This document shows, piece after piece, positions 1 to 5,936 of a stretch of 49,876 nt of DNA. How positions within the stretch are numbered: position 1 is the stretch's first letter; every line of letters begins with the position of its first letter. A program made the translations under genes and the position numbers. The notes under the pieces are model-generated. The model was not told the origin of the DNA, ran no database searches, and was given only the letters and a program-made list of their open reading frames with translations. This stretch comes from JBEICQ01 sp046297395. GTDB lineage: Bacteria > Bacteroidota > Bacteroidia > UBA4408. Location of the stretch: positions 1 to 49,876 of the forward strand of contig JBKCNM010000054.1 of the NCBI GenBank assembly GCA_046297395.1. Direction: 5' to 3'.

Positions 1-6
1 CCCGCA

Positions 7-107
7 GCCTGAGGGATGGCCGCGGTTCATGTTGCCCGCCCGCAAAAATTTGGAGCGAAAAGCCCGCCCCGGCCGGCCTGGCGGCCCGGGGAAGGCCCTA
101 AAACAAA
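7..107. other. GC-rich structured element of unknown function
   Basis: This short stretch is much more GC-rich than the rest of the window and can fold. A strong hairpin pairs 67-72 (CCCCGG) with 86-91 (CCGGGG). AGGG at 12-15 could close against CCCT at 96-99, and GCGG at 22-25 could pair with CCGC at 64-67. The order (GGGATGG..GCGG, variable part, GGAGCGAAAAGCCCG, GC hairpin, GGCCC) resembles a recurrent intergenic element I recall from other Bacteroidota genomes, but I could not check this. The rest of 1-205 shows nothing else certain. A reading frame is open from base 2 to about 190, but its Pro/Arg/Gly-rich product looks like translated structure and not a protein end. The strand is unknown. 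Confidence 0.3.
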
Positions 108-223
108 ACCTCATTCCCTTCGGATTTATTTGCTTCCTCAAGCACCCATCTCCTGCTTCCCGGATACTCAATCATAAGTCCTGGTTTTTATGATATTAAT
201 CAGGTTTGGGCATGACCCGAATC

Positions 224-256
224 ATTGTAATGCCCCTTGCTCCCGCGCTACTTTTG
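224..256 (+). promoter_or_regulatory. Candidate Bacteroidota promoter for the 278 gene
   Basis: TACTTTTG at 249-256 matches the TAnnTTTG -7 consensus of Bacteroidota exactly. ATTG at 224-227 lies 21 bases upstream, close to the expected -33 TTTG spacing. Transcription would start near 260, after the ATG at 206 but before the ATG at 278, so the box supports the later start. Motif match only. Confidence 0.45.
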
Positions 257-277
257 ATTCATACAAAAACAAAACAT

Positions 278-670
278 ATGAAAACTGCCGAAAGCCAAAA
301 AAAAGTGTACGACCTGCACCATGAACATCAGTTGTGGATGAATCAACTGAATTTTTTTGAAGATGAACTGAAAATTTTCAAGCATCGTTTGGAGGAAATT
401 GCCAAAGCCAACAACAAGGCCGAGGTGCTGAAAATGGTAGAGCATTTTCAGAATGCATTTATCATCCAGAAAGATGAGATTGATGTTCTTAAACACACCA
501 TCCGTTTGGCGGAACAGGAACTTGTTGCATACATTGATAAAAATCCGGAAGTGGCAGACAAACGCAAAAAAGAAGATGATGCGGTTATCAGGGAGAAAAT
601 GGCGCGTTTCGAAAAACTCTTCAGGCAAATGAAGGATGAGTTCGTCAACTTTGTGGCCAGGGTACTCTGA
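278..670 (+). CDS. Small charged coiled-coil protein, unknown function
   Basis: This 130-residue protein has no recognised family. It is almost entirely helical and highly charged (Lys, Glu, Asp, Gln), with heptad-like spacing through residues 5-125, so a cytoplasmic coiled coil is likely. There is no signal peptide or membrane segment. An in-frame ATG exists at 206, but it would add a hydrophobic, unrelated 24-residue extension. A TAnnTTTG box at 249-256 lies between the two starts, so 278 is preferred. The gene stands alone, converging on the HMG-CoA lyase gene 20 bases away. The coding call is fairly safe; the function is unknown. Confidence 0.7.
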   Translation: MKTAESQKKVYDLHHEHQLWMNQLNFFEDELKIFKHRLEEIAKANNKAEVLKMVEHFQNAFIIQKDEIDVLKHTIRLAEQELVAYIDKNPEVADKRKKEDDAVIREKMARFEKLFRQMKDEFVNFVARVL

Positions 671-690
671 TTGATTTTTGTTTCCCTATC

Positions 691-1557
691 TCAGGCATGC
701 GCAGGCGGGAAGGTAGTTCCTGCCAGCATCATGGAAGCGGCAAAGGAAGCTTCATCTACGCCATGCTTTAGGCCATGATTATTCATCTGCTGCAAGAGCA
801 TTTCTGTGGCAATGTTTCCGGTTAAGGCATCACTGGCCATGGGGCATCCACCGAATCCTTTTACGGCTGCATCAAACCGCGTACAACCCGATTGAAGTGC
901 GGCTGCTATTTTTTCGTCAGCCTGCGCGGGAGGGCTGTGCAAATGAGCACCAATGGTGATGGTGGGAAGTTCTGGAATGAGTGTACCAAAAAGCGTACGG
1001 ATGTTTGCCGGTGTTGATACACCCACAGTATCTGCAAGAGAAATGATTTGGATGCCCATCCCCGCAAGATTTTTTGCCCATGCCGTGGCAAGATCTGCAT
1101 TCCAGGGATCACCGTAGGGATTGCCGAACGCCATGGAAATATAAACCACCATCGTTTTGTTGCTGCGCATACAAATGGATTGAATTTCTTCGATGCGTGT
1201 AAGTGCTTCTTCCATGCCTGCATTGGTATTTCTTTTCTGAAAAGTTTCGGAGATAGAAAAAGGAAAACCGATATAGGTAATCTCATCATAGGCAGCAGCT
1301 TCCTGCGCGCCACGGAGATTGGCTACGATGGCTAGTAATTTCGATGTGCTTCCCTCCATGACAAGACCTTTGAGCACCTGTACGGTATCGGCCATCTGGG
1401 GAATCATTTTGGGTGAAACAAAACTGCCGAAGTCAATGCTGTGAAAACCACAGCGGAGCAATTGGTTGATGTAAGCAATTTTTTTTTCGGTAGGAATATG
1501 TTCCTGTATGCCCTGAAAGGCATCTCTTGGACATTCAACGATTTGCAGGGATTTCAT
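691..1557 (-). CDS. Hydroxymethylglutaryl-CoA lyase
   Basis: The 288-residue product is an HMG-CoA lyase of the DRE-TIM metallolyase (HMGL-like) family. It cleaves HMG-CoA to acetyl-CoA and acetoacetate, the last step of leucine breakdown, in the cytoplasm. Visible features are the N-terminal ECPRDAFQG (Arg11, Asp12 of the metal/substrate site), GSFVSPK at 44-50, the GAHLHSP metal-binding His pair (His205, His207), and the flexible catalytic loop FGGCP with Cys238, followed by GN at 247-248. Length is normal for a bacterial enzyme. It lies downstream of pyrD on the same strand with a 12-base gap that contains a promoter-like box (1562-1569), so it may be transcribed on its own as well. Isopropylmalate/homocitrate synthase relatives are unlikely given the GGCP loop. 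Confidence 0.9.
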   Translation of the reverse strand: MKSLQIVECPRDAFQGIQEHIPTEKKIAYINQLLRCGFHSIDFGSFVSPKMIPQMADTVQVLKGLVMEGSTSKLLAIVANLRGAQEAAAYDEITYIGFPFSISETFQKRNTNAGMEEALTRIEEIQSICMRSNKTMVVYISMAFGNPYGDPWNADLATAWAKNLAGMGIQIISLADTVGVSTPANIRTLFGTLIPELPTITIGAHLHSPPAQADEKIAAALQSGCTRFDAAVKGFGGCPMASDALTGNIATEMLLQQMNNHGLKHGVDEASFAASMMLAGTTFPPAHA

Positions 1558-1561
1558 TTTA

Positions 1562-1569
1562 CAAAGGTA
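1562..1569 (-). promoter_or_regulatory. TAnnTTTG box just upstream of HMG-CoA lyase
   Basis: Read on the minus strand this is TACCTTTG, an exact -7 consensus. It ends only five bases from the lyase ATG, so a transcript from it would be leaderless or nearly so. No convincing -33 partner was seen, and the box fills the gap after the pyrD stop. It may be chance. Confidence 0.25.
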
Positions 1570-2601
1570 TTATACAGTTTTAAGTTCTTTATACAGGTGT
1601 TTGACAATGCCCGGACCCCGATAAACAAAGCCGGTGTATACTTGCACGAGGCTTGCGCCGGCGGCAAATTTTTTCTGCATATGTGTTCCGCTGAGGATGC
1701 CTCCACTTCCAATAAACAAGAGTTTTTCTCCTGCATGTGTGTGTACTGCTTGCAACAAATCTGTTGAGGCATGCAGCAGGGGCAAACCGCTGAGCCCACC
1801 GTTGCCAATGGAATCAATATGTGAAGCTGCTGTGAGAAGTCCCTCTCTTGAAATTGTTGTATTGCTGATAATCATTCCCTGCACACCCTGCTGCATACAG
1901 ATTTCTGCCATTTTACAAGCTGCTTCTTTGCTCATGTCGGGGGCTATTTTAAGCAACAAGGGCAGTGCTTTGCTTTTCGCATGATTGGCATCCTGTACTT
2001 TTTGCAGCAGTTCTTTCAGTGCATCTTCTTCCTGCAGTTCGCGCAGCCCGGGCGTATTGGGTGAGCTGATGTTGACTGTAAAATAGTCAACCAATCCGTG
2101 CAGGGCATGGATGCATTGTACATAATCTTTATAGGCAACTTTGTTGTCGGTGCTTTTGTTTTTTCCGATGTTTCCGCCCACGATTCCTTTTTCTTTTCGC
2201 TTTTCGAGGCTGCGTGCCATGGCTGTAACACCCATGTTGTTGAAGCCCATGCGATTGATGAGCGCTTTGTCCGAAGGCAGGCGGAAGAGCCTGGGCAGCG
2301 GATTTCCGTCTTGGGGTTTTGGTGTTACGGTGCCCACCTCCACATGTCCGAATCCGAGTGCAAAAAGTGCATCGGTATACAAGCCATTTTTATCGAAGCC
2401 TGCGGCTATTCCAATCCTGTTTTTGAAGACAAGCTCTAAGTTTTTCGCTTCGAACAAATCTTCCTGCCGGTATATGTTTTTGAAGAGGTTTTTGATGCCG
2501 GGTATTTTCAGCAGACCAACAAATCCTTCCATCGCAAATGCATGTGCCTTTTCGGGAGGCAACAAAAAAAGCAGGGGGCGAAGCAGTTCGTAAGTATTCA
2601 T
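1570..2601 (-). CDS. pyrD: Dihydroorotate dehydrogenase (quinone), class 2
   Basis: The enzyme oxidises dihydroorotate to orotate in pyrimidine synthesis, passing electrons through FMN to membrane quinone. The 343-residue length and the N-terminal helical extension (residues 1-45, LLRPLLFLLPPEKAH) mark the membrane-associated class 2 type. Visible motifs are IGIAAGFDKNG at 63-73, TPKPQDGNPLPR at 93-104, NRMGFNN at 116-122, NISSPNTPGLR at 177-187 with the class 2 catalytic Ser180, and the FMN-phosphate loop IGSGGI near 294. Its ATG overlaps the stop of the upstream outer-membrane protein gene (ATGA), so the two are translationally coupled. The neighbours are not pyrimidine genes. The call is secure. 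Confidence 0.96.
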   Translation of the reverse strand: MNTYELLRPLLFLLPPEKAHAFAMEGFVGLLKIPGIKNLFKNIYRQEDLFEAKNLELVFKNRIGIAAGFDKNGLYTDALFALGFGHVEVGTVTPKPQDGNPLPRLFRLPSDKALINRMGFNNMGVTAMARSLEKRKEKGIVGGNIGKNKSTDNKVAYKDYVQCIHALHGLVDYFTVNISSPNTPGLRELQEEDALKELLQKVQDANHAKSKALPLLLKIAPDMSKEAACKMAEICMQQGVQGMIISNTTISREGLLTAASHIDSIGNGGLSGLPLLHASTDLLQAVHTHAGEKLLFIGSGGILSGTHMQKKFAAGASLVQVYTGFVYRGPGIVKHLYKELKTV

Positions 2602-3125
2602 GTAAATTTTAGCAATCTCTTGGGTTTGCTTTTATAGAGGATTCTACCAATGCTCAAGTTCAGGCGGAGATCATAAGGAAGCAATCGGATGTTATGCACC
2701 ACTGCCACACCCGCACCGGCAAAAATTTCGGCGTACCATTTTCCAAGGCTGGCAGATAATCCGGCTATTGCACCTACATACAAATCACTTTTTTGCAGGT
2801 CGGTAAAGGAGCGGTTATCGGTGTTTCCCATGTACCGGGCATAGGCACCGGCAAACCTCCCGAACACAAGTGATTTGCTGCGTCTGTAATGTTTGATTTC
2901 CAGCGAAGGGACAAGCATGGGAGAGCCGCTGCGCATGGGTGGGGTAATCCTTAGACCTGTGGTAAGCGCCCATCGATGGAAACCAAACTCAAGATTGCCC
3001 TGGTAGTATTCACTGAGTGAGGTTTTAAGAATAACTCTTTGCTCTGCATTGGTGATAGATACAAAACAAGAAACAAAAACAAGCATGCAGATGAAAACTC
3101 CTTTTGCAGGTTCACATTTTTTCAT
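2598..3125 (-). CDS. Predicted outer-membrane beta-barrel protein
   Basis: This 175-residue protein has an N-terminal signal peptide (Lys-rich start, hydrophobic VFICMLVFVSCFVSI, then small residues near position 28). Alternating hydrophobic/aromatic strands with Tyr, Gly and Trp follow, typical of a small outer-membrane barrel. No family is recognised with confidence; it resembles the short DUF3575-like or porin-like proteins of Bacteroidota. An in-frame ATG at 3152 would put extra residues before the signal peptide, so 3125 is preferred. The gene overlaps the end of the MerR gene by 14 bases and the pyrD start by four. Confidence 0.6.
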   Translation of the reverse strand: MKKCEPAKGVFICMLVFVSCFVSITNAEQRVILKTSLSEYYQGNLEFGFHRWALTTGLRITPPMRSGSPMLVPSLEIKHYRRSKSLVFGRFAGAYARYMGNTDNRSFTDLQKSDLYVGAIAGLSASLGKWYAEIFAGAGVAVVHNIRLLPYDLRLNLSIGRILYKSKPKRLLKFT

Positions 3126-3426
3126 GCCATTGTTTGAGTTTGCGGTAAACATCTTCCAGTTTTTCTCTTGCAGGATTCTTGTTCTCTTTTTTGCCTTGAT
3201 TTTTTAGTGCATCCATCGCCCCCTGCAAGGTATAACCTTTTACCTTCACCAGGTGGTAAAAGGTTTGTAATTTCTGCAAATCTTCCTGTGTGTACCTTCT
3301 TTTGCCGCCTCCATTGCGGATGGGTTTTACCACAGCAACTTCCTTTTCCCAAAAACGCACAAGTGAAACATTCACGCCCAAACGGCCCGCAATTTCTGAA
3401 ATGGTGTAAAACAGTTTCTCTTCCAT
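3112..3426 (-). CDS. MerR-family transcriptional regulator
   Basis: The 104-residue protein has the N-terminal MerR winged helix-turn-helix: YTISEIAGRLGVNVSLVRFWE at residues 7-27, then the wing GGGKRRYTQEDL at 39-50. A short helical tail follows with no Cys cluster for metal binding, so it is a small effector-less or unknown-effector MerR protein as often seen in Bacteroidota. It begins immediately after the phosphopantetheinyl transferase stop, so the two are co-transcribed. Its target is unknown; the operon containing it or the divergent polysaccharide locus are possibilities only from position. Confidence 0.85.
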   Translation of the reverse strand: MEEKLFYTISEIAGRLGVNVSLVRFWEKEVAVVKPIRNGGGKRRYTQEDLQKLQTFYHLVKVKGYTLQGAMDALKNQGKKENKNPAREKLEDVYRKLKQWHEKM

Positions 3427-4056
3427 TTACACAACCGCAAGCCAATGATTAAACACTTTTTCGATGTAGCACTTTTCCTGATAGGAGTTTTCACCTTCAA
3501 AAATAATTACCGGGATGATGAATGTATCCGAAACCGGCAAAAATTCGGGAACAAAGATTTGGGTTTTGAAATTGAGGCTCAGGTGATGGTATTTTTTAAA
3601 CACAGCTTCTTTGATGCACCAGAGAATACAAACTATCTCCTTGGTGAAGGAAACATTTTTTTGGGCATAATTTTCTTCTTCCGGAGAACAAAACCTGGGA
3701 TGGATCCTGAATATTTTTTCACGGTCGCATTCCATATCAATGCCTGCTTTTTGTCCTTGGCTCAGCACCAGACTGGAATATGCTCGGGTATGAGAAAAGG
3801 AGACAAACATATCGGGGTTTTTTATTTCGGGCGGGCCTTTATGGCTGACAAAAACAGGCTCGATATGAGGGAAGGTTTGTAAAAGCAGCAGGCGTGAGGT
3901 CACATACTGGCGAATGCGTTCAGGGTGTGAGAGGTGTGTAATGGGAATGTGGTATTCATTTGCCAAGGCGATGCATTGAGGCAGGGATTCCGTGATGTGC
4001 CAGAGGGCCAGTTGCAGGGAAGTATTTTCTATGCCAAAAAGTTTGGAGGCGGGCAT
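3427..4056 (-). CDS. 4'-phosphopantetheinyl transferase superfamily protein
   Basis: The 209-residue protein should transfer 4'-phosphopantetheine from CoA to a carrier-protein serine. Visible motifs are SFSHTRAY at 86-93 (P1 region), the metal-binding GIDME at 105-109 with Asp107 and Glu109, and WCIKEAVFKK at 146-155 (WxxKExxxK, Glu150). The length suits the Sfp/AcpT type more than the short AcpS type. It is the first gene of the leftward operon and is directly followed by merR with no gap. Whether it serves the fatty-acid carrier protein or another is not visible; no carrier protein or NRPS/PKS gene lies in this window. A TAnnTTTG box lies 11-19 bases upstream. Confidence 0.85.
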   Translation of the reverse strand: MPASKLFGIENTSLQLALWHITESLPQCIALANEYHIPITHLSHPERIRQYVTSRLLLLQTFPHIEPVFVSHKGPPEIKNPDMFVSFSHTRAYSSLVLSQGQKAGIDMECDREKIFRIHPRFCSPEEENYAQKNVSFTKEIVCILWCIKEAVFKKYHHLSLNFKTQIFVPEFLPVSDTFIIPVIIFEGENSYQEKCYIEKVFNHWLAVV

Positions 4057-4067
4057 ATGTACAGATT

Positions 4068-4075
4068 CAAAATTA
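4068..4075 (-). promoter_or_regulatory. TAnnTTTG promoter box for the phosphopantetheinyl transferase operon
   Basis: On the minus strand this is TAATTTTG, an exact match to the Bacteroidota -7 consensus, starting 12 bases upstream of the ATG. The predicted leader is very short. No clear -33 TTTG was seen at the usual spacing. Confidence 0.35.
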
Positions 4076-4216
4076 AGGAAATGCCAAGTGCGCTAACTGC
4101 TCTTTTTTAAAACTTTATGAACAGAAAGTGGGAGTATTTTGCAAGTGTTTTAAGGGCTAATCCGGTGTTTGAAGTTATACATGTTAAAATTTACATAGTG
4201 GCTCGCAATGAATAAA

Positions 4217-4249
4217 GTGCATCTCATTTGGACAGATCTTAAGATGCAC
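4217..4249. repeat. Inverted repeat in the control region upstream of the polysaccharide locus
   Basis: GTGCATCT at 4217-4224 is repeated in inverted form as AGATGCAC at 4242-4249. The arms extend imperfectly on both sides (AAG/CTT), with a 17-base spacer. No T-run follows on the plus strand, so it does not look like a classic terminator. It lies in the 443-base gap between the divergent phosphopantetheinyl transferase and polysaccharide operons. It could be an operator or an RNA hairpin. Apart from this and the AT-rich stretch before 4475 the gap shows no gene. Confidence 0.35.
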
Positions 4250-4474
4250 CTTAACTTGAATGTTTGCCAAAGTCAGGTGTTGGGAAACAAGTTCCGGGCT
4301 ATTGAATTTTCGGATATGCAGTGAAATAAGACTAGCTGATATTAATGCTACCAAAATGATAAAATTTTAGTAGGGAGGATACATTACACAAATCATTTTA
4401 TGTCATATAAATAGCATTTTATCTGTTTTATTTGTCTGTTTGTCTATTTTTCAAGCCTGTGGATTTCATGTTTT

Positions 4475-4482
4475 TAAATTTG
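4475..4482 (+). promoter_or_regulatory. TAnnTTTG promoter box for the polysaccharide locus
   Basis: TAAATTTG matches the Bacteroidota -7 consensus exactly and ends 17 bases before the first ATG of the locus. TTTG runs lie upstream (for example 4439-4442), but not at the usual 19-21 base spacing. It is the best promoter candidate for the 28-kb locus. Confidence 0.4.
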
Positions 4483-4499
4483 TGTAAATTTTTGAGGCC

Positions 4500-5102
4500 A
4501 TGAAATTCCGTGTGTGTGCATTTGCATTAGTATTCAGTTCTGTTTGCCTACATGCTCAAGTAGCAGGTGTAAATCAAGGTAAAAAACCGATTGATAAGTT
4601 AAGAAACGTCCCAACCATCTGGACACTTTCCTGGGTTTTTGTAGATAACGATGGCGATCCTTATACACTTTCCTTACAATCCCTCAATAGAAATCCTATG
4701 CCATTGTCGCTGAAAGTAGACAAAGATATTTATAAAAAATTTAGTGTAAGCTCAGTGGTTTGTTTCAGTCGATTCGAGGCTCTAAAAGAAGTTAACAATG
4801 TAATTATGCCCTATAGTACTTTGTATTTTTCTGTTGACTTAAATGGTAAATTGAGTTTAAAAGACAAGAACTTCAGTTTGTATATTTTGAGCGGATTAGG
4901 CTACACAACTTTTGATTTCAATAGATTTAATTCCCCAAAGTTTTTCAATGCAAATATTGGTACCGGTTTTTTCATCAAATTAAATCGAAAATTTGGGGTA
5001 AATATAGAGAGTGCTGCAAAATTTGGATTAAAGAAACCCCTTATCAGAAATAATCTCAATCATTTTCTTCACACAGTAGGTTTTAGTATGTTTTTACGAT
5101 GA
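4500..5102 (+). CDS. Predicted outer-membrane protein, first gene of the polysaccharide locus
   Basis: The 200-residue protein has a signal peptide (residues 1-19, ending CLHA-Q). The body is rich in alternating aromatic/hydrophobic strands (for example YTLSLQSL, LYFSVDL, FSLYILSGLGYTTF, VGFSMFLR), ending in an aromatic-Leu-Arg strand, as in outer-membrane barrels. I do not recognise a specific family. It precedes the export lipoprotein by 40 bases and shares its strand and AT-rich composition, so it probably belongs to the polysaccharide locus, perhaps in export or surface attachment. That role is inference from position. Confidence 0.6.
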   Translation: MKFRVCAFALVFSSVCLHAQVAGVNQGKKPIDKLRNVPTIWTLSWVFVDNDGDPYTLSLQSLNRNPMPLSLKVDKDIYKKFSVSSVVCFSRFEALKEVNNVIMPYSTLYFSVDLNGKLSLKDKNFSLYILSGLGYTTFDFNRFNSPKFFNANIGTGFFIKLNRKFGVNIESAAKFGLKKPLIRNNLNHFLHTVGFSMFLR

Positions 5103-5142
5103 TTTTACAATCAGCTAAAGAAACAGTCAGGTGTATGGGTTT

Positions 5143-5928
5143 ATGATTAAAATGATTTTGAACGGTTTGAATTGCGCAGGCTTGTGCTTCCTCGCAATAT
5201 GCATCTGGGGCTGTAAAGCAAAAAAAGAGGTTGTTTATTTTCAGGGGAGATTAGATTCCAAGGAGGAAGTCGCAACAAGTTATGATCCCATTTTAAAATC
5301 TGACGATTTGCTTTCCATTACTGTTTTAGGACTTGATGAAGAAGCTGCTAAGCCATTTAATTTGCCCTTATTTAATTCGGGAATAGTAGGGGGGTATTTT
5401 CAGGGTGCACCCACCCAGCCGGGTTTTTTAATTGGGCCTGACGGCAATATAGATTTTCCGGTGATAGGTAAAATTAAGTTAGCAGAATTAAAAAGATCAC
5501 AAGCAATTGATTTACTTAAAAAGTCATTAACTCAATATATACAAAATCCTACAATCCTTATCAGAATCTTAAATTATAAAATTACTGTATTGGGTGATGT
5601 CAAAAATCCCGGAACATTTACAATTCCAAACGAGAAGGTTACCATTATAGAGGCACTTGGAATCGCCGGAGATTTAAACATAACTGGTAAAAGAAAAAAT
5701 ATAAAAGTGATAAGAGAGTCTGATGGAAAAAAGAAAGAGTACATCATAGATCTAACCCAAAGTAATGTATTTGATTCGCCTGTATATCATTTGCAACAAA
5801 ATGATTTGGTGTATGTTGAACCCAACAGGAGTAAAATAAATTCTTCTTTAATTAATACATCAAACACCGGTATTGTAATCTCAGCATTCTCATTAATTGC
5901 AACATTAGTTGTTTTGTTTACCAAATAA
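5143..5928 (+). CDS. Polysaccharide export lipoprotein, Wza-like
   Basis: This is an outer-membrane polysaccharide export protein (Poly_export plus SLBB domains) that forms the exit channel for surface polysaccharide. The signal peptide ends in a lipobox, ICIWG-Cys24, so the mature protein should be lipid-anchored. Poly_export lies at about residues 45-140 (LKSDDLLSITVLGLD; GPDGNIDFPVIGKIKL). An SLBB domain follows at about 140-225 (ITVLGDVKNPGTFTIPNEKVTIIEAL). A hydrophobic C-terminal segment (about 240-261) is typical of the Bacteroidota form. GTG at 5131 is in frame, but ATG 5143 gives a normal signal peptide. At 261 residues it is shorter than E. coli Wza (379). The kinase/co-polymerase gene follows eight bases later, its usual partner. 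Confidence 0.92.
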   Translation: MIKMILNGLNCAGLCFLAICIWGCKAKKEVVYFQGRLDSKEEVATSYDPILKSDDLLSITVLGLDEEAAKPFNLPLFNSGIVGGYFQGAPTQPGFLIGPDGNIDFPVIGKIKLAELKRSQAIDLLKKSLTQYIQNPTILIRILNYKITVLGDVKNPGTFTIPNEKVTIIEALGIAGDLNITGKRKNIKVIRESDGKKKEYIIDLTQSNVFDSPVYHLQQNDLVYVEPNRSKINSSLINTSNTGIVISAFSLIATLVVLFTK

Positions 5929-5936
5929 GAGGAATA

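Noticed and set aside
2..190. Open frame from the left edge that could be the end of an upstream gene
   Set aside because: The product is dominated by Pro, Arg and Gly from the GC-rich hairpin region and shows no domain pattern; it looks like translated structured DNA.
206..277. Upstream ATG extension of the coiled-coil gene
   Set aside because: The extension is hydrophobic and unlike the rest, and a TAnnTTTG promoter box lies inside it at 249-256.
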